Below are positions 1 through 6,196 of a DNA stretch of 9,742 nt, piece by piece; position 1 is the stretch's first letter, and each line of letters opens with the position of its first letter. The position numbers were made by a program, and so were the translations under genes. The DNA lies in NCBI GenBank assembly GCA_003486645.1, contig DNGI01000211.1, forward strand, positions 15,950 through 25,691, given 5' to 3'. Source of the stretch: Cyanobacteria bacterium UBA11370 (GTDB lineage: Bacteria > Cyanobacteriota > Cyanobacteriia > Cyanobacteriales > Coleofasciculaceae). The notes below the pieces were generated by a model. It was given only the letters and a program-made list of their open reading frames with translations. It made no database searches and was not told where the DNA came from.

Positions 1-2
1 GG

Positions 3-1718
3 GTTGGGGGAGGGGTCAAATGGGTAATTGAGAATGATGCAAGATCTCAGTTTGAACAAACTAAGATCGCAATCAGACGACGATCGCTAATTCGGTCAGT
101 ATTATTAGCAATTGTAGGGTTTAGTTTGGCGATCGCTCTTTCAAATTGTAATAGTCCATCTCCACAAACTCCCAACAGTCCCACTGCTGCAACGGGAACA
201 CTCGTTTACGGTTCAGGTGGACAACCTGTAAACTTAGAACCTGGAAATATTACCGACGGGAACTCACTTATCGTTCAGTATCAAATTTACAATCGCTTGC
301 TAGAAACAAAGCCAGGAACGACAGAATTAGCACCTGGGTTAGCAACCGAATGGAACGTTTCTGAGGATAACAAGACCTGGACATTTAAACTCAGAGAAGG
401 TGTCAAGTTTCATGATGGCACTGATTTTAATGCCGAAGCTGTAAAATTCAATATTGAACGTTGGTGGAATCCTAAAAGTGAATTTGGCTACCGAGATGCC
501 GGGAAAAATTATGAAATTTGGGGAGATTTGTTCGGCGGTTATAAAGGAACCCCTGAATCGTTATTGCAAGATGTAATAGTAGAAAATAAATCTACGATTA
601 AGTTTGTTCTCCAACAACCCTTCGCCGCTTTTCCGGCTGCGATCGCATCGGGTTACTTTGGCATTGCTAGCCCAGAAGCGATAAAAAAAGCAGGGGCACA
701 ATATGGGACTCCTGCATCTGTTGCTGTGGGAACTGGGCCATTTATTTTTAAAGAATGGCGTACAGGCGATCGCGTTGTTCTAGAAAAAAATCCTAATTAT
801 TGGAAACCTGATTTACCTAAATCAGACCAATTAGTGATTCGTTTCATCACTGATCCTGCTGCCAGGTTAGCGCAATTACGAGCTGGTAGTATTGATTTTA
901 CCACCGATTTAGCCCCAGATCAATTAGCAGAAATTAAACGAGATTCTAACTTAGAAGCCGTATTACGTCCATCCTTCAATGTGGGTTACTTAGCCTTAAA
1001 TCCCAGCTATGAACCCTTATCAAAAATCGAAGTTCGGCAAGCGATCGCTCAAGCCATTAATAAACCCGAAATTGTCAAAGCATTCTGGGGTGAGTTAGGA
1101 CAATACGACAGTCATTTTATCCCCTCTTCTCTTCAGGACTATCAGTCTGAGCAAGTTACTGATTATCAATATAATTCTCAAAAAGCCAAACAACTCCTTG
1201 CCCAAGCGGGTTATCCAAATGGATTTAATTTGGATCTGTGGTATATGCCCGTTAGCCGTCCATATTTCCCTACTCCTAAACCGATTGCGGAAGCGATCGC
1301 TGCTGAATTAAGTACCATTGGCATTAAAGTTAACTTACAAACTAAAGACTGGGCAGCCTATTTAGAAGATCGCCGAAAACCGCCTGGTTTCCAAGCATTT
1401 ATGTTAGGTTGGACAGGAGACTATGGCGACCCCGATAATTTTTATTATGCTCACTTTGGCCCTGGAGCAACAGCGGATTTAGGGAATTGGAAAAATGAGG
1501 ACGTGATTAAGCTTTTAAAACAGGGAAGAGGGACAAATAATCAAGCTGAACGAACTAAAATTTATGCTCAAGTGGATAAAATTCTTTATCAAGAAGCTGT
1601 CCGTTTACCGATTGTTCACTCTCAGCCTTTATTAGCAAAACGCAAGACTATTCAGGGTTGGATACCCAGTCCCCTAGGTTCCGAAGCATTTGAGACAATA
1701 TTGAGTAAGGTTGAGTAA
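3..1718 (+). CDS. ABC transporter substrate-binding lipoprotein, peptide/nickel (SBP_bac_5) family; 5' end not resolved
   Basis: This is the extracytoplasmic solute-binding component of a peptide- or nickel-type ABC importer (DppA/OppA-like family 5), which captures ligand and delivers it to a membrane permease. Family signs, counted from a TTG at 126, are TWTFKLREGVKFHDGTD near 84-100, GTGPFIFKEW at 202-211 and LGWTGDYGDPDNFY at 427-440. The TTG at 126 is unlikely to be the true start. The same frame is open to the left edge and encodes RRRSLIRSVLLAIVGF just upstream, the basic and hydrophobic parts of a signal peptide ending in L-S-N-C (Cys codon 147-149), a lipobox-like site with an unusual Asn at -1. 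No ATG, GTG or TTG occurs in frame between 3 and 125, so the start is outside the window or was lost. The stop lies in the second copy of a 10-bp duplication. No permease or ATPase gene is visible, so the substrate cannot be assigned. Confidence 0.9.
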   Translation, partial: VGGGVKWVIENDARSQFEQTKIAIRRRSLIRSVLLAIVGFSLAIALSNCNSPSPQTPNSPTAATGTLVYGSGGQPVNLEPGNITDGNSLIVQYQIYNRLLETKPGTTELAPGLATEWNVSEDNKTWTFKLREGVKFHDGTDFNAEAVKFNIERWWNPKSEFGYRDAGKNYEIWGDLFGGYKGTPESLLQDVIVENKSTIKFVLQQPFAAFPAAIASGYFGIASPEAIKKAGAQYGTPASVAVGTGPFIFKEWRTGDRVVLEKNPNYWKPDLPKSDQLVIRFITDPAARLAQLRAGSIDFTTDLAPDQLAEIKRDSNLEAVLRPSFNVGYLALNPSYEPLSKIEVRQAIAQAINKPEIVKAFWGELGQYDSHFIPSSLQDYQSEQVTDYQYNSQKAKQLLAQAGYPNGFNLDLWYMPVSRPYFPTPKPIAEAIAAELSTIGIKVNLQTKDWAAYLEDRRKPPGFQAFMLGWTGDYGDPDNFYYAHFGPGATADLGNWKNEDVIKLLKQGRGTNNQAERTKIYAQVDKILYQEAVRLPIVHSQPLLAKRKTIQGWIPSPLGSEAFETILSKVE

Positions 1719-1720
1719 GG
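1701..1720 (+). repeat. Perfect 10-bp tandem duplication at the end of the binding-protein gene
   Basis: TTGAGTAAGG occurs twice in direct succession (1701-1710 and 1711-1720). In the first copy TAA is out of frame and is read through as TTG AGT AAG; in the second copy the frame has shifted by one and GAG TAA ends the protein. The last residues, LSKVE, are therefore produced by the duplication. Confidence 0.9.
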
Positions 1721-1747
1721 GTTCATGGTTCATCGCTCATAGTTCAT
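1720..1747. repeat. Heptanucleotide tandem repeat (GGTTCAT-type, 4 units)
   Basis: Four consecutive 7-bp units are visible: GGTTCAT, GGTTCAT, CGCTCAT and AGTTCAT. Short tandemly repeated heptamers are a known feature of spacers in filamentous cyanobacteria. The array lies directly after the stop codon of the binding-protein gene. ATGGTTCA inside it (1725-1732) has an inverted match, TGAACCAT, at 1881-1888, so the short repeats bracket the inverted-repeat element between them. Confidence 0.7.
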
Positions 1748-1754
1748 GGGTTAG

Positions 1755-1869
1755 ACCAAATCCGGTTAATATACACCCTTTAATTAAGGTTGAGCAAACC
1801 CTGTAGAGACTAGCACATGCAACGTCTTTACCGTTGGTTGTAAAAAGGGATTTTTAAACCGGATTTGGT
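1755..1869. mobile_element. MITE-like 115-bp element with 13-bp perfect terminal inverted repeats
   Basis: ACCAAATCCGGTT (1755-1767) is matched exactly in inverted orientation by AACCGGATTTGGT (1857-1869). A second nested pair lies inside it: CCCTTT at 1776-1781 against AAAGGG at 1844-1849. A third pair is central: GTAGAGAC at 1803-1810 against GTCTTTAC at 1824-1831, one mismatch. The whole unit can therefore fold into a long interrupted hairpin. The central part resembles a palindrome widespread in cyanobacterial spacers (GTAGAGACG...CGTCTCTAC). TTAGACC is present on both sides (1751-1757, overlapping the left arm, and 1871-1877) and may reflect a target duplication. There is no coding capacity. 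It lies between the convergent ends of the binding-protein gene and nhaS3, so it could also act as a bidirectional terminator, although no clear T-run follows either arm. Confidence 0.6.
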
Positions 1870-1884
1870 ATTAGACCTCTTGAA

Positions 1885-1906
1885 CCATCAACAATCAACA
1901 ATCAAA
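1885..1906. repeat. Heptanucleotide repeat (AATCAAC-type, about 3 units)
   Basis: The stretch CCATCAACAATCAACAATCA (1885-1904) has a 7-bp period and recurs without change at 7514-7533, downstream of the E2 gene. It is a dispersed short tandem repeat of the type common in cyanobacterial spacers. Confidence 0.65.
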
Positions 1907-1917
1907 AATTCACATTG

Positions 1918-3336
1918 TTAAGGCAAGGTTTGGGGTTCACCTGCCACATCAGTTTGTTCTGTGGCTGACTTAGCAAATGCCACCCGTAGTAAAGGTGGGG
2001 CGAGAAAAGTCGTCAGAATAACCATGATAATAATCGCGGCTTCCAAAGGCTTGCTCAGAACACCACTAGCAGAACCGATACCCGCAAAAACGAGTCCAAC
2101 TTCCCCCCGTGGAATCATGCCTACACCAATCGCTATCCGATTAATTCCAGGTTGACCGAATACTGACCAACCCGTCACCACTTTGCCTACAATAGCAACG
2201 ACAATCAAGAAAATTGCAATAATTAAACCTGCTCGATTGTCAGGAACAGCCGGATTAAGCACTCCTAAATCTGCCCTCGCACCAACGGTAACAAAGAAAA
2301 CAGGGACTAGGATATCGGCGATCGGTTTAACCTGTTCATCTAACTCTTTGCGCTTATCCGTTTCATCCAGAACTAACCCGGCGGCAAATGCACCCAAAAT
2401 GGCTTCCAGATGAATGGCATTACCCAGAAACGCCATAAAAAAGGCAAAGATGAAGGCTGGGATAACGATATTTCCTCTCGTTTGCAGCTTGTCCACAATT
2501 GCCACAAAACTTTTATTGAAGAAATTACCCAGCAAGATAGAACCTAACAGGAAAACCGTCGCGCTAACAATTAGGTAGATGACATTGAAAACATCCACCT
2601 CACCCGTTTTGGCTAAACTAGCCACGACTGCCAACACAATGATGCCAAGAACATCATCAATCACAGCCGCACCGACAATAATTTGACCTTCCTTGGATTT
2701 AAGTTGACCCAGTTCTGAGAGGACTTTAGACGTAATCCCAATACTGGTTGCCGTCAGCGCTGCACCCGCAAAAATTGCTGGAATGGCAGGCACATTAAAC
2801 AATAGCATTAACCCGGCTGTACCCGCACCAAATGGCACAGCCACCCCCACGCAAGCGACAATAGTTGCCTGATAACCAACTTCTTTGAGTTGTCTTAAAT
2901 CCGATTCCAAACCAATTTCAAATAACAGAATGATCACCCCTAGTTCGGCAAGAACTGAGATGACTTCACTCTGAGATTGAAAAATACTAGTTAGGGCATC
3001 CGGAGTTAAATTGTTAATCGCTTGTAGGATGGTCATCACCACCGAGTCGGAAGCCTGCATTCCACTTTCAGGAAACACCACCAGATGCAAGGCGGAAACT
3101 CCCACCACCACACCCGCTACCAGTTCACCTAAAACGGGGGGAAAGTCTAGACGCTTGGACAATTCGCCACCCAATTTACTCGCCAGGTAAATGACTACTA
3201 AACTAAGCAGCACTCCTGTGAGAACAATTGGCCCATTTTCTGCTTCGGTTGTTGTTGCTAGCAGGGTTGGGGGGACAGGAGAAAAAAGGGAGGATATCCA
3301 GGAGGTTGAATTCATGAACGGTTCTGCAAAAATCAT
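1918..3336 (-). CDS. nhaS3: CPA2-family Na+(K+)/H+ antiporter, NhaS3-like
   Basis: This is an integral membrane cation/proton antiporter of 472 residues that exchanges Na+ (or K+) for H+. It is hydrophobic throughout, with about a dozen membrane segments. Family marks are LLFEIGLESDL at 137-147, ALTATSIGIT at 193-202, the paired acidic ion-binding motif IDD at 226-228 (D227/D228, the electrogenic NapA-type DD signature) and PRGEVG at 409-414. It ends after the transport domain: no TrkA-N or TrkA-C regulatory domain follows, unlike KefB/KefC. ATG at 3336 is taken as the start; a second ATG at 3315 is possible and neither has a clear Shine-Dalgarno site. The gene begins 16 bp after the bicA stop and is almost certainly co-transcribed with it. 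An antiporter here fits recycling of the Na+ that enters with bicarbonate. The symbol rests on resemblance to the Synechocystis NhaS3 type, from memory. The membrane (plasma or thylakoid) cannot be decided from sequence. Confidence 0.88.
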   Translation of the reverse strand: MIFAEPFMNSTSWISSLFSPVPPTLLATTTEAENGPIVLTGVLLSLVVIYLASKLGGELSKRLDFPPVLGELVAGVVVGVSALHLVVFPESGMQASDSVVMTILQAINNLTPDALTSIFQSQSEVISVLAELGVIILLFEIGLESDLRQLKEVGYQATIVACVGVAVPFGAGTAGLMLLFNVPAIPAIFAGAALTATSIGITSKVLSELGQLKSKEGQIIVGAAVIDDVLGIIVLAVVASLAKTGEVDVFNVIYLIVSATVFLLGSILLGNFFNKSFVAIVDKLQTRGNIVIPAFIFAFFMAFLGNAIHLEAILGAFAAGLVLDETDKRKELDEQVKPIADILVPVFFVTVGARADLGVLNPAVPDNRAGLIIAIFLIVVAIVGKVVTGWSVFGQPGINRIAIGVGMIPRGEVGLVFAGIGSASGVLSKPLEAAIIIMVILTTFLAPPLLRVAFAKSATEQTDVAGEPQTLP

Positions 3337-3352
3337 ATTTGATGGTCAATTC

Positions 3353-5068
3353 TCAAAATTGTTCAGCCATTGGCAATTGTCCTGAGAGAGGATCTGACAT
3401 TGGATCACTCCTTTCAACGCCCTTGCTACGTACCCAATCAAGTCCTTGTTGCAATGCTTCTTTGCGATCGCTTAAGAAGTTTTGCGGTGGTACTAGTGCG
3501 GAAATACCTAGCTTTTCCAGACGATGTTTCACTTTCTGTGTCGCACCGACAATTAAGACTTGCAAACCTTTGTCACAAGCATCATTAATGGCATTCTCAA
3601 TCGCTAACGATGCCGTTACACCCAACATCGGCACATCACTTAAATCTAGAATCAACACATCCGCATCTTTCATCGCGGCGTGTTCACGCGCGATCGCTTT
3701 GGCAACTCCGAAAATCATGGGACCGCTGAGATAGAACAGCAGCACACGACCATGGGCTTTGTCAAGCAGATGTTTCTCGTCGTTACTGAGAACAATCGCA
3801 TCATCAGCATCGGTAATGGTCTTCACTTCCTGAGACTGAAGATCGCTCAAACGCTCAATCGTGAGGATGTTGGCAATAAACACACCCACGCCAACTGCCA
3901 CAATTAGGTCAACAAATACCGTCAACAGCAGCACCCCATACATGATCAGGGAACCCTTGACCGACACTTTATGAGAGCGTTTCAAGAAGCTCCAATCCAG
4001 AATATCAATTCCCACTTTCAGGGCAATTCCTGCTAGCACCGCCATGGGAATGGGTTGGGTCAGTTTCGCCGCACCTAAAACCACAACCAGTAGAATCAGG
4101 GCGCGGGTGATGCCAGATACTGCCGAAGTTGCTCCCGTCTGGATATTGACCACGGTTCCCATGGTTGCACCTGCACCGGGTAAACCACCGCATAAACCAG
4201 AAACCAAGTTACCAATCCCTTGACCAATCAGTTCTTTATCCGACTTATGTTCCGTGCGCGTTAAGCTATCTGCAATCACGGCTGTCAGCAGGGTATCAAT
4301 ACAACCCAGCATCCCTAACATCACGCCATCGACTAGCATGATAGTTAATTGACCTGGAGTAAATGTGGGCAGTTGTAAGGTTGGCAGTCCCACCGGAATT
4401 TCGCCAATTCGGCGGATGTCAACGCCTTGGAAGACGACTAAGGACACAACTGTACCCACGATTAAGGCTACCAACTGCGGGGGAACAAACCGCTTCAGCT
4501 TCTTAGGCATTAAGAAAATGATCGCCAGAGTCAAAGCACCCAAAATTGCTTCCGGGGGATTGACCTTCGTCAGAAGTTCAGGAATGGCGATGACTGTACC
4601 TAAAACCCCACCTTTGGGAGCAGGTTGTCCGACAAAGGGGGCAATTTGTAGAATAATCAGAATCACGCCAATTCCCGACATGAAGCCAGAAATCACGCTG
4701 TAGGGCATCAGGGTAATGTATTTACCCAGCTTGAAGATGCCTAAGATAATTTGAAAGAGTCCGGCAATCATGACGACCGTAAACGCCATGGCTAAACCGT
4801 TCTCCGGGTTTTGGGCGGTCAGGTTGGCTACGATAGTAGTCATGACCACGGTCATAGGCCCTGTTGGTTCAGAAATCAGAGTGGGTGTACCGCCAAACAG
4901 CGCCGCAAAGAACCCTACACACACAGCACCATAAAGTCCGGCAATTGGACCAGCACCAGAGGCAACCCCGAAGGCGAGGGCTAGGGGTAGAGAGACGATC
5001 GCGGCGGTAACACCTCCAAATAGGTCACCGCGTAGATTATTGAAACAAATCCGATTAGTTATTTGCAT
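3353..5068 (-). CDS. bicA: BicA, SulP-family Na+-dependent bicarbonate transporter
   Basis: BicA is a low-affinity, high-flux Na+/HCO3- symporter of the plasma membrane that feeds the CO2-concentrating mechanism. With the start at ATG 5068 the protein has 571 residues, close to known BicA. It opens with MQITNRICFNNLRGDLFGG, the family's usual N-terminus, followed by a transport core and a C-terminal STAS domain from about residue 415 (ILDLSDVPMLGVTAS near 473-487). With this start, Thr69 (in SEPTGPMT), Asp258 and Thr262 (in CIDTLLT) and Gly300-Ala301-Thr302 (in GAGATMG) fall at the numbers I recall for the Na+ site of Synechocystis BicA, which supports both identity and start. A GTG at 5197 would add 43 residues; that extension is unlike known BicA and probably leader. 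Neither start has a clear Shine-Dalgarno site. The antiporter gene follows after 16 bp. Confidence 0.95.
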   Translation of the reverse strand: MQITNRICFNNLRGDLFGGVTAAIVSLPLALAFGVASGAGPIAGLYGAVCVGFFAALFGGTPTLISEPTGPMTVVMTTIVANLTAQNPENGLAMAFTVVMIAGLFQIILGIFKLGKYITLMPYSVISGFMSGIGVILIILQIAPFVGQPAPKGGVLGTVIAIPELLTKVNPPEAILGALTLAIIFLMPKKLKRFVPPQLVALIVGTVVSLVVFQGVDIRRIGEIPVGLPTLQLPTFTPGQLTIMLVDGVMLGMLGCIDTLLTAVIADSLTRTEHKSDKELIGQGIGNLVSGLCGGLPGAGATMGTVVNIQTGATSAVSGITRALILLVVVLGAAKLTQPIPMAVLAGIALKVGIDILDWSFLKRSHKVSVKGSLIMYGVLLLTVFVDLIVAVGVGVFIANILTIERLSDLQSQEVKTITDADDAIVLSNDEKHLLDKAHGRVLLFYLSGPMIFGVAKAIAREHAAMKDADVLILDLSDVPMLGVTASLAIENAINDACDKGLQVLIVGATQKVKHRLEKLGISALVPPQNFLSDRKEALQQGLDWVRSKGVERSDPMSDPLSGQLPMAEQF

Positions 5069-5230
5069 CAGTTGGGTGAATAAACCAAACAAGTAAACAG
5101 TCAGAGACTTTAGTGTGAGGACATTGGCGATATTGAGATATATCAAATCTGTCCTAGCGATCGCCTCACTAGAACTGACCTCAACGTCCATCAACACCTA
5201 GGTCAAGAGCGAACCAAATGTTCCCTAAGT

Positions 5231-5250
5231 CTGAAAAATCGCTTTTTCAG
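5231..5250. promoter_or_regulatory. Perfect 8-bp-stem hairpin in the bicA leader
   Basis: CTGAAAAATCGCTTTTTCAG is an inverted repeat with 8-bp arms and a 4-nt TCGC loop. It lies 163 bp upstream of the bicA ATG and 34 bp upstream of the alternative GTG. Neither strand has a T-run after the stem, so a simple terminator is unlikely. It could be an operator or an RNA structure in the 5' leader. The rest of the 425-bp gap between bicA and the lipoprotein (5069-5493) holds the promoter candidate listed separately and otherwise nothing I recognise. Confidence 0.5.
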
Positions 5251-5354
5251 GTCTGAGGTTTGTCATCCCGCTCAGAGCAATAATGTCAACAGCTTTTTTG
5301 ATTGGGTAAATCTTGTCGCTGAAGAACGACGAGAGTGCCAAACTTTGATTATTA

Positions 5355-5387
5355 TTAAGATAATATAAAATGTGTATTATTACTTAA
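5355..5387 (-). promoter_or_regulatory. Candidate bicA promoter within an AT-rich inverted repeat
   Basis: Read on the minus strand, TTAAGT (5387-5382) and TATTAT (5365-5360) are spaced 16 bp apart, an acceptable -35/-10 pair. The same stretch is an imperfect inverted repeat: TTAAG (5355-5359) and TAATA (5361-5365) against TATTA (5375-5379) and CTTAA (5383-5387). Inorganic-carbon transporter genes in cyanobacteria are commonly controlled by LysR-type regulators (CcmR/NdhR, CmpR) that bind AT-rich dyads, so this could be an operator overlapping the promoter. It would give a leader of about 285 nt. This is inference from sequence pattern only. Confidence 0.35.
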
Positions 5388-5493
5388 CGTTGGAACTCAA
5401 AACCAAGCATTTATTTCCATTGGAACTTAGGATGATTGGTATAGGGGAAACTCTATTAAAGCTAGGTTAATGATTGGGGTGTAAAATACACAG

Positions 5494-5985
5494 CTACACA
5501 CAAAGCTCCGTAGACCAATCTTGATGACCGCGCCCTGGATGGCATTTTACCTGGGAACCTGCCCATATCATTTTCCATTGTTTGCCACCGTTCGGAGATG
5601 AATGTTGCTGGAACTCGACTCGATACCGGATGCTACCTACCGAGTCATCCGCTACCCCAGTTTGAGTGATGGTGACAATAGCTTGATTCGCTTGGGGATA
5701 ATCCACCGTTACGTTTTGGGAACCCCCCTCCGATTCAATATTACCGAAAGTGGAAAGCGCGATCGCTTGTGGATCGTTACCCGTGAGTGTATCTGCATTC
5801 CCCACATCAGATAGGGCAATGGATTGATAGTCTTCCCGCTTTGCCTGTAGAGTAGCTGGGGGAGTCTGAGCGGGTGTAGTAGATGTTGGTGTGGGTTGGG
5901 AGCGATCGCTGATAGTATTACAAGCCGTCAGACTCATTTCTATACCAGCTAGGATAGCGAGGGCAAATTTTAACGACTTGCACAT
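5494..5985 (-). CDS. Small conserved-type cyanobacterial lipoprotein of unknown function
   Basis: The protein has 163 residues when read from the ATG at 5985 (a TTG at 6003 would add six). MCKSLKFALAILAGIEMSLTAC is a lipoprotein signal peptide with lipobox L-T-A-C at 19-22, so the mature protein should be lipid-anchored at Cys22. Next come a Ser/Thr/Pro-rich tether (about 25-48), a stretch with ALSDVGNADTL near 59-69 and IALSTFGNIE near 75-84, and a C-terminal part rich in predicted beta strands (VTVDYPQANQAIVTITQTG; RYRVEFQQ). The end carries WKMIWAGSQVKCHPGRGHQD and a final Cys; Cys148 and Cys162 could form a disulfide outside the cytoplasm. I recognise no enzymatic motif. The gene points the same way as bicA, but a 425-bp gap separates them, so co-transcription is doubtful. 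It diverges from the E2 gene across about 210 bp. Confidence 0.75.
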   Translation of the reverse strand: MCKSLKFALAILAGIEMSLTACNTISDRSQPTPTSTTPAQTPPATLQAKREDYQSIALSDVGNADTLTGNDPQAIALSTFGNIESEGGSQNVTVDYPQANQAIVTITQTGVADDSVGSIRYRVEFQQHSSPNGGKQWKMIWAGSQVKCHPGRGHQDWSTELCV

Positions 5986-6183
5986 CAGAGTTGAGAGAGC
6001 CAAGACAAGTAGGACGTTGTAGAGACGTGAAATTGAGAGTTTGAACAGGAGCCAGGAGTTCTCTATTCTCCCTATTCTGCATTCAATCTAACTTCTCAAA
6101 CAAGACAAATCGTAAATCGAGTCATTCCTCACGTTAAAATGCGATCTGGCAACTGTTATTGCTGTATCACGCCCAGTTAATTC

Positions 6184-6188
6184 GGAAG
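6184..6188 (+). promoter_or_regulatory. Ribosome-binding site of the E2 gene
   Basis: GGAAG lies 8 nt upstream of the ATG at 6197. It is a moderate Shine-Dalgarno match and supports this start, which also gives the canonical E2 N-terminus. I see no confident promoter in the divergent spacer 5986-6196. Confidence 0.5.
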
Positions 6189-6196
6189 ACGACCTC

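Noticed and set aside
34..90. ATG ATG at 34-39 as the start of the binding protein
   Set aside because: This frame stops at TAA 88-90 and encodes no signal peptide; the lipobox is in another frame.
1961..2413. Plus-strand open frames (64 and 76 codons) opposite nhaS3
   Set aside because: They are antisense to strongly conserved codons of the antiporter, with no start signal or recognisable product.
3191..4703. Several plus-strand open frames (3191-3385, 3339-3734, 3370-3588, 3680-3907, 4365-4703) and the minus-strand frame 4005-4193
   Set aside because: All overlap bicA or nhaS3 in other frames and have low-complexity or Cys/Pro-rich translations without family resemblance.
5602..5814. Plus-strand 70-codon frame opposite the lipoprotein gene
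   Set aside because: The minus-strand reading has a lipobox signal peptide and a coherent protein; the plus-strand frame has neither.
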